Positions 1-7,077 of a DNA stretch of 64,000 nucleotides are shown here, in pieces. Position numbers and translations under genes: made by a program. The stretch is from the NCBI GenBank assembly GCA_016718135.1, contig JADKEF010000001.1, positions 555,001-619,000 of the forward strand. Direction: 5' to 3'. Each line of letters opens with the position of its first letter. Position 1 is the first letter of the stretch. The DNA comes from Acidobacteriota bacterium (GTDB lineage: Bacteria; Acidobacteriota; Blastocatellia; Pyrinomonadales; Pyrinomonadaceae). The notes under the pieces are model-generated. The model saw nothing but the letters and a program-made list of their open reading frames with translations. It had not been told where the DNA came from and searched no databases.

Positions 1-992
1 TCCGGCTTTGGCTCCATGTAGAGAGTCCTGGTAGGGAAGGCAAAGTGTATCTTCTCACGCTGAAACGTGTACCAGATACGCTGCCGTATAAGTGCGTCGG
101 TATCGTGCTGCAGTCGATAATCTTCAAGCCAGTATTTTACCTCCCAATCGAGACCGTCGGCAGCGAGATTGCGGATACGGACGACGGGGCGCATCTTTGG
201 GCTAACGTTTTCGACCTGTCGAACCGCCTCGCGTACGACCTGGATCGTTCTCGCGGGTGAATTTGTGTAAAGCGTGTTGAAAAAGACCGATTTCGCGTTG
301 AGATTATCCTTCGGAGCAACCTCGATAAGTTCCTTGCCGAGTACGGAGTTGCTTACGACGAGAAGCTTGTTCGAAAATGTACGGATTTTAACTCCACGCC
401 AGGAAACAGCCTCGACTACGCCCTCGCCGCGACCCGGGAGGAGCACTACATCCCCGACCTGAAACGGCTGATCCGCCTGCAGAGCCAAGCCTGCAAAGAG
501 GTTGCCGAGAGTATCCTGTAGCGCAAGGCCGACCACGATACCAATGATCGTCGATCCTGTAAAGAGTGCGGTCAGTTCGATGCCCGGAAACTGCGACTGG
601 AAGATCGTGAAAAAAGCTACTATGTAAATGATGACCGACAGAACGGTCTTTAAGAGCGAAGAGATCTCGCCCGCCTCCGAGTTGCGGTAGAGAGCCTTTG
701 TTAGAAGGAGCGTGACGAAACGGACCGTTGCCACGACTAACGCCATTGCAATGATAACGCGAGCGACCTTGAGCAGCGTTCCGACAGAACTCACCGTCAC
801 CGTCATCATCCGGTCGGATTCTGTGTCACCGGCGAGCACCTTCCACGCGTTATCTATCTCCATGCCCAAACGTGCGGCCAGAGCAGAACGGATCCACGCC
901 TCAATGGCAGGGAAGAGTAGAAGCGCGGCAATGCAAATTGCCGCAAAAATAACGAAAAAGAAGGCCTTTTTTTTGATCTCGGAAGCTGTCAT
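1..992 (-). CDS. MscS-family mechanosensitive ion channel (partial, C-terminus off the left edge)
   Basis: Reading the minus strand from the ATG at 992 gives about 330 uninterrupted codons running off the window. The N-terminus has a hydrophobic helix (residues ~9-27) and a second around 70-90, followed by the MscS pore helix and beta domain. The diagnostic stretch reads GIVVGLALQDTLGNLFAGLA, then FQVGDVVLLPG, GVVEAVSWRGVKIRT and VVSNSVLGKELI, matching the MscS signature of a Gly/Ala-rich TM3 and an Sm-like beta barrel. MscS channels open under membrane tension and release solutes after hypo-osmotic shock. The gene starts 9 bases after the stop of the Nramp-like gene on the same strand, so the two are probably co-transcribed. 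The family call is firm; the subfamily is not resolved. Confidence 0.9.
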   Translation of the reverse strand, partial: MTASEIKKKAFFFVIFAAICIAALLLFPAIEAWIRSALAARLGMEIDNAWKVLAGDTESDRMMTVTVSSVGTLLKVARVIIAMALVVATVRFVTLLLTKALYRNSEAGEISSLLKTVLSVIIYIVAFFTIFQSQFPGIELTALFTGSTIIGIVVGLALQDTLGNLFAGLALQADQPFQVGDVVLLPGRGEGVVEAVSWRGVKIRTFSNKLLVVSNSVLGKELIEVAPKDNLNAKSVFFNTLYTNSPARTIQVVREAVRQVENVSPKMRPVVRIRNLAADGLDWEVKYWLEDYRLQHDTDALIRQRIWYTFQREKIHFAFPTRTLYMEPKP

Positions 993-1001
993 CTGATTGA
1001 G

Positions 1002-2303
1002 CTAAAACATACCAGTAATTGTTTTCGCAATCAATGCTAACGAGAGCAGAGAGACGGTGCCAGTTATTATCCACGCGACCAGATTGTGGATACGGCCGTT
1101 CTTCTTGTCACCCATGATCTCGACATTGCTCGCAAGCTTAACCACCGCGATCAGGATAACCGGTAACAGGAGTCCGTTGACGCTTTGGGTGATCAAGAGT
1201 AATCGTATCTGTGGAATTCCCGGAATTAGCGCGACCACAGCACCAACAACGATCAGCGTTGTGAAGATGCCAAGAAAGATCGGAGCCTCGCGGAATGAAC
1301 GTGACAGACCCTTTTCGAACCCTAGCGCCTCGCTCAGACTGTATGCCGTTGCAAGCGGCAGAACGCCCATTGCAAGCATCGCCGCCCCGAACAATCCGAC
1401 GGCGAACAGGTACTTGGCATAAACACCCGCAACCGGCTCAAAGGCCTCAGCCGCGGTAGCCGCAGAATCTATCGACGTAACGCCCTGGAAATGCAGCGTA
1501 GCCGCCGCGCATATCACGATAAACGCAGCGATCGCGCAGGCAAACAGTGTCCCGACGATCACGTCCGCACGCACGACCGGCAGATCCTCGACGTCCATTC
1601 GTTTTTCGACCACAGACGACTGCACATACACCTGCATGAACGGCGTGATTGTCGTGCCGATCAAGGCGGTGATCATGAAGAGATAATTGGGTTCGGAGTT
1701 CAGATTCGGGCTAACAAAGCCCTCGCCGACCGCCCCCCAATCGGGTTTGGCGAGAAATGCGGAGATTACATAAGTCACAAAGACTAACGACATCGCGAGA
1801 AAGACCCGCTCGACTCGCTTCTGCGAGCCCTTAACGACCAACCACCAGATCAAACCGGCGGTGAGCGGGATAGTGACATATCGCGGAATTCCAAATAGCT
1901 CCGACGCCTGTGCGATGCCGACGAATTCCGAGATGATCACCCCCGTATTAGCCAGTAATAGGGCGAGCATCACGAGTGCTGTCCATCGCACACCGAATTG
2001 TTCCCGGATCAGATCTGCGAGCCCTTGCCCCGTGACGACGCCCATTCGGACGCACATTTCCTGGACAATGATCAGACTGATGACCATCGGAATAAAGACC
2101 CAGAGCAGTCCATATCCGAACTCAGCGCCAACGCTCGAATAGGTGGCGATACCGCTTGCGTCGTTACCTGCATTTGCTGCGATTATTCCGGGGCCGAGAA
2201 CGGCGAGGTAGGCGAAAAAGCGATAGTCAGGCAGCGAACGGCGAAGACGCGAACGAAGCCCGCGCGCATATTGAGCAAATTCTCTCGGAGAAAAGCGTGT
2301 CAT
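1002..2303 (-). CDS. Nramp-related divalent metal transporter, non-canonical metal site
   Basis: A 433-residue polytopic inner-membrane protein with about eleven hydrophobic segments after a short basic N-terminus. The overall match to Nramp/MntH is clear in TM1 (GPGIIAANAGNDASGIATYS, then FGYGLLW) and TM6 (TTITPFMQVYVQSS). In canonical Nramp the TM1 metal motif is DPGN and TM6 carries MPH. Here the aspartate is kept (DASG), but the Asn is replaced, and the TM6 Met and His align with Thr and Phe. Loss of the TM6 methionine argues against classic Mn/Fe selectivity and resembles Nramp-related proteins with altered substrate, including Mg-type members. The substrate is therefore inferred only as a divalent cation. 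It lies upstream of and probably in an operon with the MscS gene. Confidence 0.85.
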   Translation of the reverse strand: MTRFSPREFAQYARGLRSRLRRSLPDYRFFAYLAVLGPGIIAANAGNDASGIATYSSVGAEFGYGLLWVFIPMVISLIIVQEMCVRMGVVTGQGLADLIREQFGVRWTALVMLALLLANTGVIISEFVGIAQASELFGIPRYVTIPLTAGLIWWLVVKGSQKRVERVFLAMSLVFVTYVISAFLAKPDWGAVGEGFVSPNLNSEPNYLFMITALIGTTITPFMQVYVQSSVVEKRMDVEDLPVVRADVIVGTLFACAIAAFIVICAAATLHFQGVTSIDSAATAAEAFEPVAGVYAKYLFAVGLFGAAMLAMGVLPLATAYSLSEALGFEKGLSRSFREAPIFLGIFTTLIVVGAVVALIPGIPQIRLLLITQSVNGLLLPVILIAVVKLASNVEIMGDKKNGRIHNLVAWIITGTVSLLSLALIAKTITGMF

Positions 2304-2462
2304 TCCCGATTCTACTACTGCCGTCGTCCATCATCTCTAGATCAAAATGGTTGATTTGTTGTGCGAAAATCTGACTATAACTCTTTTAGACTAAATAGGA
2401 AAGCGTCGTTCGGGAAACGCCGTGACTTGGCGGAAAAGTGGAGTTTTGTTAGAGTTTCGAGT

Positions 2463-4199
2463 ATGAGATTTAAGCTGTTTCGATCGGTGTTTGCACACGT
2501 TGTCCTGTTGTCGCTGGTGTTTGCGGTTGTTCCGTTTGGTACCGTTTCCGTCCATGCGGCTCCAGAGCCGTCTCGCGGGAAGAACGCGATGGTCGCCTCG
2601 CAGCACGAACTCGCGTCGAAGATCGGCGTCGAGGTGCTAAAAAAAGGCGGGAATGCGGTGGACGCGGCGATCGCGGTCGGGATCGCTTTAGCCGTTGTTT
2701 ATCCCGAGGCGGGAAACATCGGCGGCGGCGGGTTTATGGTGATCCGGCGTAAGAATGGCGAAGCGTTTGCAATCGATTACCGCGAAATGGCTCCGAAAGC
2801 CGCGACCCGCGATGTTTTCGTTGATGCCAAAGGCGAATTGATCCGCGGCGAAGGCAGCTCGACCGTCGGCTACCGTGCGTCCGGCGTTCCCGGGACATTG
2901 GCGGGCTTTGATCTGGCGTTCAAGAAATACGGTTCTGGCAAAGTGAAATGGGCAGACATCGTGCGGCCCTCGCGAATGATCGCACAGAATGGCTACGTGC
3001 TTACCCACCGGCTAGCTCAGCTATTCAGATCCTACGAAACTACTCTAGAGAAATACCCAGAGAGCAAACGCATCTTCCTGAACAACGGCAACTTCTTCAA
3101 GGAAGGTGATACGCTCCGCCAGCCCGATCTGGCGGCGACTTTAGGCCGTATCGAGCGTCTCGGCGCACGCGAATTCTACACCGGCCAGACAGCGAAGATG
3201 ATCGCCGACGATATGCGGGCCAACAACGGGCTGATCACACTCGAAGATCTAAATAACTACGTCGCGAAAGAACGCACGCCGTTGAGAGGGAACTATCGCG
3301 GGCACGAGATCATCACGATGCCGCCGCCGAGTTCCGGTGGAGTCGTCATGCTCAATGTGCTGAACATGCTCGAGAGCTACGACATCGCAAAGATGCAGCA
3401 CAATTCTGCCGCGAAGTATCACTTACTCACCGAAGCGAGCCGACGTGCATTTGCCGACCGCGCGGAGTATATGGCCGACCCGGATTTTGCACGGGTACCG
3501 TTCGCAAAGCTGATCGATAAGAATTACGCGGCGACACGCCGTGCGACGATCGATCCAAAAAGGGCTTCGAAAAGCAGCGAAGTGAAATTTGGCGAGGCCG
3601 TCGGCTCCGAGTCGATGGACACGACGCACTACACGGTGATCGACAAAGACGGCACCGTCGTATCAAATACGTACACGATCAACGACCTCTACGGCTCACG
3701 TGTCACGATCAAAGGCACGGGCGTCTTAATGAATGACGAGATGGACGATTTTGCGGCTCGTCCGGGTCGGCCGAACCTATTCGGCCTAGTTCAGGGCGAG
3801 CGAAACAAGGTCGAGGGCGGCAAACGGCCTTTGTCGTCAATGACCCCGACGATTGTGCTTCGCAAGGACGGAACGTTCTGGTTCGCGCTCGGAGCTCGCG
3901 GCGGACCGCGGATCATCTCCGCCGTTATGCAGTCTGTCATGAACGTGATCGACTTCGGTATGGACATCCAGGAAGCCATCGACGCCCCCCGCATCCACCA
4001 CCAGTGGCTCCCCGACACCGTCCTCTACGAGCCGTACGGAATGTCGCCCGACACTATGAATATCCTTGTTGGTTACGGCCACAAGTTCGCCGATAATCCT
4101 GGCAATATTGCATCCGCAACCGGCGTAATGGTAGATGAAAAAGGTGTTCGTCTGGGAGCGATCGATTCGCGGAGTGATGGGCTGGCGGTTGGGTATTAG
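2463..4199 (+). CDS. ggt: Gamma-glutamyltransferase (glutathione hydrolase)
   Basis: This periplasmic Ntn hydrolase cleaves gamma-glutamyl bonds of glutathione and transfers the glutamyl group to amino acids or water. The open frame extends upstream to 2361, but I place the start at 2463 because an ordinary signal peptide begins there (MRFKLFRSVF, a hydrophobic core, then HAA). The large-subunit signature GNIGGGGFMVI is at about residue 80. The autocatalytic processing site MDTTHYTVID places the nucleophilic Thr at residue 387, codon 3621-3623. The small subunit then shows NTYTINDLYGS, SSMTPTIV and GARGGPRI. The length (about 578 aa) is normal for the family. It is a monocistronic gene converging on the zinc-ribbon gene at 4296. 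The frame is intact. Confidence 0.95.
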   Translation: MRFKLFRSVFAHVVLLSLVFAVVPFGTVSVHAAPEPSRGKNAMVASQHELASKIGVEVLKKGGNAVDAAIAVGIALAVVYPEAGNIGGGGFMVIRRKNGEAFAIDYREMAPKAATRDVFVDAKGELIRGEGSSTVGYRASGVPGTLAGFDLAFKKYGSGKVKWADIVRPSRMIAQNGYVLTHRLAQLFRSYETTLEKYPESKRIFLNNGNFFKEGDTLRQPDLAATLGRIERLGAREFYTGQTAKMIADDMRANNGLITLEDLNNYVAKERTPLRGNYRGHEIITMPPPSSGGVVMLNVLNMLESYDIAKMQHNSAAKYHLLTEASRRAFADRAEYMADPDFARVPFAKLIDKNYAATRRATIDPKRASKSSEVKFGEAVGSESMDTTHYTVIDKDGTVVSNTYTINDLYGSRVTIKGTGVLMNDEMDDFAARPGRPNLFGLVQGERNKVEGGKRPLSSMTPTIVLRKDGTFWFALGARGGPRIISAVMQSVMNVIDFGMDIQEAIDAPRIHHQWLPDTVLYEPYGMSPDTMNILVGYGHKFADNPGNIASATGVMVDEKGVRLGAIDSRSDGLAVGY

Positions 4200-4218
4200 G
4201 CGGAAGTAGGAAAAGAAG

Positions 4219-4297
4219 AACCACGAAATAGCACGAAAGATCACGAACAAGATTTAATCGGACTCTTGTTCGTGTCCTTTCTTGTTTTTTCGTGGTT
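4219..4297. repeat. Inverted repeat built from CACGAA decamers between convergent genes
   Basis: The left arm contains three consecutive 10-base units, each beginning CACGAA (4222, 4232, 4242). The right arm (about 4262-4297) is largely their reverse complement, ending TTTCGTGGTT, which pairs with AACCACGAAA at 4219. The structure sits between the stop codons of ggt (+) and a zinc-ribbon gene (-), overlapping the latter's stop. It has T-rich stretches on the distal arm. It may serve as a bidirectional terminator, and its sequence style suggests a dispersed genomic repeat. Confidence 0.7.
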
Positions 4298-4844
4298 ACA
4301 TCTTTTGTCTGTCGTCTTCGAGCAGCTTTGTCGTTCCGTCTACAACACTTCCGGGTTCTAAGTCGTTGGTGTCTCGCCAATTACCCGTTCGTGGGGCGGT
4401 GAAGACATCGACCGGGATCGACTGGGCGGCGGGGAGTGCGGTGTTGCGGTTCATGTGGAGTTGGGCGGCGGAGAGGAAATCGTCGCCCGTGGACGGCACG
4501 GTTTCGTAGTGTTCTTCGAAAAGGAGAGCGTAGGCCATTCTCAGCAGGCCGCCGACGAAAAGCGTGATCGCGGCGATTGCCACTACGAACGGCTCGCGGG
4601 CATTTACCGCAATGGTCATGATCGCGATTATCGGGACGATAAGAAACGTTAGCAGGAAGATGAACAAGCCCTGTTTGAGACCGCGATTACGAGGCGAACG
4701 CAACGGCCGTCCGGGCCTCGCCGCGGTCGGATCGACACCGCCAGTCTGTAGCAGGTTGTAGGTACCGGTGAGCAAAAATCCGCAACGCGAGCAGAAACGC
4801 GTTTCCTGTGAGACATTTTCCTGACCGCAACTCGGGCAAAACAT
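4296..4844 (-). CDS. Zinc-ribbon membrane protein, paralogue of the upstream gene
   Basis: A 182-residue protein of unknown function. It starts with a rubredoxin-like zinc ribbon (CPSCGQ...FCSRCG, residues 3-22), then has a linker and two hydrophobic segments (roughly residues 58-80 and 90-110). It ends in the tail GNWRDTNDLEPGSVVDGTTK followed by LLEDD. The gene immediately upstream (4850-5383) has the same layout and the same tail, so the pair arose by tandem duplication. The gap is 5 bases and they are almost certainly co-transcribed. The cytosolic zinc ribbon plus two membrane helices suggests a membrane-tethered binding module, but no enzymatic function can be inferred. Confidence 0.8.
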   Translation of the reverse strand: MFCPSCGQENVSQETRFCSRCGFLLTGTYNLLQTGGVDPTAARPGRPLRSPRNRGLKQGLFIFLLTFLIVPIIAIMTIAVNAREPFVVAIAAITLFVGGLLRMAYALLFEEHYETVPSTGDDFLSAAQLHMNRNTALPAAQSIPVDVFTAPRTGNWRDTNDLEPGSVVDGTTKLLEDDRQKM

Positions 4845-4849
4845 AAGGT

Positions 4850-5383
4850 TTATCGACGCTCTTCGTCGTTGAGAAGGCGGGTTGTGCTTTCGGTCACGCT
4901 GGTTGGCTGCAGGTCGTTGGTATCACGCCAGTTGCCAGCCTGCGGAGCTCCGTAGTTGTTTACGGGGATCGATTGCTGGGGGGGCAAAGCGTGCTGCTGC
5001 GGCTGGCCGTACATCTGGGACGGAGCCTGCTGAGCCGGGAGAGCGTAGGAAACAAACGGCTTCTTTAGAAAGATAAGCGACGAAATGAGCATTATAAGCC
5101 CGCCGAAAATACCTATGATCGCAGAGGCACCGGCTAATTCGTCAATGTTCGCGATCCCGAAGATGGGGGTCATTATCAGAAGGAAAAAAAGGCACCAGAT
5201 AATGCTGAACGCCACGCCATTTCGGCGGGTGAAGAGGGTCGTTTTCTTATTCAGCTCCGCCAACTGGGGCAGATAACCACCGTACGAGACGACCTCGGCG
5301 ACCACGCTGAGCGGCATGCCGCAACGTGAGCAGAATTTGGTCTCACTCGAGACCTGTTGTTGTCCACAGCTTGGACAATGCAT
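4850..5383 (-). CDS. Zinc-ribbon membrane protein (first of a tandem pair)
   Basis: A 177-residue protein beginning MHCPSCGQQQVSSETKFCSR, a four-cysteine zinc ribbon. Two adjacent transmembrane helices follow (about residues 55-77 and 84-106), then a Gln/Pro-rich linker (residues ~112-145). The conserved C-terminal tail is GNWRDTNDLQPTSVTESTTR followed by LLNDE. Helices, linker and tail are shared with the downstream paralogue at 4296-4844. The tail motif (roughly SV-x-E-x-TT-x-LL) is the most conserved part outside the cysteines, suggesting a short binding motif. Function is unknown. Start chosen at the only ATG just before the first cysteine. Confidence 0.8.
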   Translation of the reverse strand: MHCPSCGQQQVSSETKFCSRCGMPLSVVAEVVSYGGYLPQLAELNKKTTLFTRRNGVAFSIIWCLFFLLIMTPIFGIANIDELAGASAIIGIFGGLIMLISSLIFLKKPFVSYALPAQQAPSQMYGQPQQHALPPQQSIPVNNYGAPQAGNWRDTNDLQPTSVTESTTRLLNDEERR

Positions 5384-5461
5384 GGCGTTCTCCTATTGTT
5401 TATTACCCCTGACTCGAACCTAAACGAATTCTTACACGAAAAAGTTCGTGATGCAACGAAA

Positions 5462-5938
5462 TCAAAGCCGCGGCGGGGCGTTTGAGGAGATCGTCTGGTA
5501 GATCGCGGACGCCCGGCCAAGGTAATGCTCTGAGGTAGCGATGGTCTCGAGCAAGATCTCGCCGAGACTGCGCTGCTTCTCCGGCGATGGTATTTCGCGT
5601 TGCAGATCGGCGTCGGATGCGAAGAAAGCGAGGCCGCGTTGGCGGATGGCGGTCACTTCGTCAAGATATTCGCGAACGCCTTCGACGGTGGACAGTTTCT
5701 CTGGCAGCGTCCATTCAAACGGATCATCCCAAAGCCGCGTGGTTATCCCGCCGAAAGTCTGCTCGACCTTCGCCGCCGAGCGGACGATGAATTCACCGCA
5801 CGAGAACGGGACCATTGCGTTTACTGTCTCTGTCGGACGTTTGTAGAGTGTGTGATCATCGAGCAAGTCGAGGAGTTTCCGCGAGCGGCGGTCCAGCTCG
5901 GCGAAACGGCGTTCGATGAGGTCGAGGAAAAAGTGCAT
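5462..5938 (-). CDS. DinB-like four-helix protein
   Basis: A 158-residue, mainly helical soluble protein. The N-terminal segment (FLDLIERRFAELDRRSRKLL), the central stretch around residue 50, and the late segment SLGEILLETIATSEHYLGRA resemble the DinB / YfiT-like putative metalloenzyme superfamily, in which three histidines usually bind a metal. Only one of those positions (the His in SEHYLGR) is obvious here, so metal binding is uncertain. It lies between the zinc-ribbon pair and a small lipoprotein gene, with no informative partner. Family assignment is by overall helical pattern only. Confidence 0.55.
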   Translation of the reverse strand: MHFFLDLIERRFAELDRRSRKLLDLLDDHTLYKRPTETVNAMVPFSCGEFIVRSAAKVEQTFGGITTRLWDDPFEWTLPEKLSTVEGVREYLDEVTAIRQRGLAFFASDADLQREIPSPEKQRSLGEILLETIATSEHYLGRASAIYQTISSNAPPRL

Positions 5939-5988
5939 AGAAAAAGGCGGCTTGGCCGCCGCCTAATTCTAACATCGTTCGTCCTCTG

Positions 5989-6363
5989 TTACCGCTTAGG
6001 ATAGCGTCGATCTTTTTCGTAGATACCTAGGCCGTAGTTTTTGCCTTTCCAATTGACGCCGCTCCCGACAACGCCTTTGACACCGACCTGAGTTCCACGA
6101 GAAGGCACGTTGCCGTCGGTGACGAGTATCCAGATCGAACCGGTGCCGTCATCGAGCTTATAAGCGCCACCGCCAACACGCGTTCCCGGTATTGAGAAGC
6201 CATAGCTGTCAACGACGCGTCCCGCGACGACCACTTCTTTGTTCTGATATTTGCCCGGGTCGTTCTCAATATCAGCAATGCTCTTGCGATCCGGACATGC
6301 GGTCGCAAAAAGCGTGATCGCTAAAACGGTGACCATTGAAAACGGCGTGGTGATCTTTCTCAT
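5989..6363 (-). CDS. Small OB-fold lipoprotein
   Basis: A 124-residue protein with a lipoprotein-type leader (hydrophobic stretch ending FATAC, the Cys at about residue 23). The mature part SIADIENDPGKYQNKEVVV...GRVVDSYG...YKLDDGTGSIWI resembles the OB-fold seen in BOF and tRNA_anti-like periplasmic proteins, where a five-stranded barrel binds small ligands. It is predicted to sit on the periplasmic face of a membrane. There is no operon partner: neighbours are more than 50 bases away. The specific role is unknown. Confidence 0.7.
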   Translation of the reverse strand: MRKITTPFSMVTVLAITLFATACPDRKSIADIENDPGKYQNKEVVVAGRVVDSYGFSIPGTRVGGGAYKLDDGTGSIWILVTDGNVPSRGTQVGVKGVVGSGVNWKGKNYGLGIYEKDRRYPKR

Positions 6364-6464
6364 TGTTTGTTCTCCTCGACACTAAGATAGGGAAGAGTAA
6401 AGGCAGGATAAAGATTCAGTAATGAGCTGAAAGTTTGCCAGAGAAAGTGTGGTATGAAAGAAAT

Positions 6465-6779
6465 CTATCTGAGTTTTACAGCCGTACCGTAGGCGAGAAC
6501 CTCGGTCGAGCCTTGGGTAAACTCGGTCGCGTCGTACCGCATTCCAATGATCGCATCGGCCCCGATCTCGCGAGCGTGCTGGACAAGCCGGTTAAAGGCC
6601 TCCATTCGAGCCGCCTCGCAGACGACCGTCCATTCTTCGATATTGCCGCCGGCAAGAGATTTTAGCCCGCCTACAATACCGCGGCCGATGCCAGTCGCAC
6701 GCACGACGATCCCGCGAGTCACACCGAGATACTCAGCGATCTCGCGTCCTTCGATGTTGAATCCGGTGGTAACTATCAT
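6465..6779 (-). CDS. YbjQ/UPF0145 family protein
   Basis: A 104-residue cytosolic protein matching the UPF0145 (YbjQ) family over its full length. It opens with MIVTTGFNIEGREIAEYLG, continues VVRATGIGRGIVGGLKSLAG, and has the signature AREIGADAIIGMRYD followed by EVLAYGTAVKL. Family members form pentameric rings, and no biochemical function is established. The gene stands alone between a lipoprotein gene and a palindromic repeat next to tRNA-Glu. Confidence 0.9.
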   Translation of the reverse strand: MIVTTGFNIEGREIAEYLGVTRGIVVRATGIGRGIVGGLKSLAGGNIEEWTVVCEAARMEAFNRLVQHAREIGADAIIGMRYDATEFTQGSTEVLAYGTAVKLR

Positions 6780-6784
6780 AAAAA

Positions 6785-6861
6785 AGTTGTCGGTTGTCAG
6801 TCATCAGTTGTCAGCGGGATCAAACCTCGATCTGACAACTGACTACTGACAACCGACAACT
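6785..6861. repeat. Near-perfect 30-bp inverted repeat next to tRNA-Glu
   Basis: The arms at 6785-6814 and 6832-6861 are reverse complements at 28 of 30 positions, separated by a 17-base loop. Each arm is itself made of repeated GTTGTC / CAGTTGTCAG motifs. The element begins just upstream of the ybjQ start and ends four bases before the encoded CCA of tRNA-Glu. This looks like a dispersed palindromic repeat of the REP/MITE type. It could also terminate the tRNA transcript. Confidence 0.85.
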
Positions 6862-6865
6862 GAAA

Positions 6866-6940
6866 TGGTAGCGCCTAGGGGAATCGAACCCCTCTTTCAA
6901 GAATGAGAATCTTACGTCCTAACCGATAGACGAAGGCGCC
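6866..6940 (-). tRNA. tRNA-Glu (anticodon CTC), CCA encoded
   Basis: The minus strand folds as a cloverleaf. The acceptor GGCGCCT pairs with AGGCGCT, and A plus CCA follow. The anticodon stem TAAGA/TCTTG encloses loop TTCTCAT, giving anticodon CTC (codon GAG). The T arm is AGGGG-TTCGATT-CCCCT. A promoter-like TTGCCG/TATACT pair lies just upstream. Confidence 0.93.
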
Positions 6941-6954
6941 GTATGCGAAAAAAG

Positions 6955-6983
6955 AGTATAGACCAAATGACTGCATTCGGCAA
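6955..6983 (-). promoter_or_regulatory. Sigma-70-type promoter of tRNA-Glu
   Basis: On the minus strand a -35 TTGCCG (6983-6978) is separated by exactly 17 bases from a -10 TATACT (6960-6955). This places transcription start about 8 bases before the tRNA 5' end. Confidence 0.6.
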
Positions 6984-7017
6984 AATCGTGTGGCGATGTT
7001 GAGACAGGAGGCTCTTT

Positions 7018-7046
7018 TTGTAATTGCCTCGAAACCCTTTTATAAT
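7018..7046 (+). promoter_or_regulatory. Sigma-70-type promoter of the aconitase gene
   Basis: A -35 TTGTAA (7018-7023), a 17-base spacer and a consensus -10 TATAAT (7041-7046) sit 32 bases before the acnA start codon. The expected start site is near 7053. Confidence 0.7.
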
Positions 7047-7077
7047 GATAGTTTGGTCAAAATCTATACCAAACACT

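Noticed and set aside
2361..2462. Extended N-terminus for gamma-glutamyltransferase
   Set aside because: The added 34 residues are charged and precede a proper signal peptide that starts at 2463.
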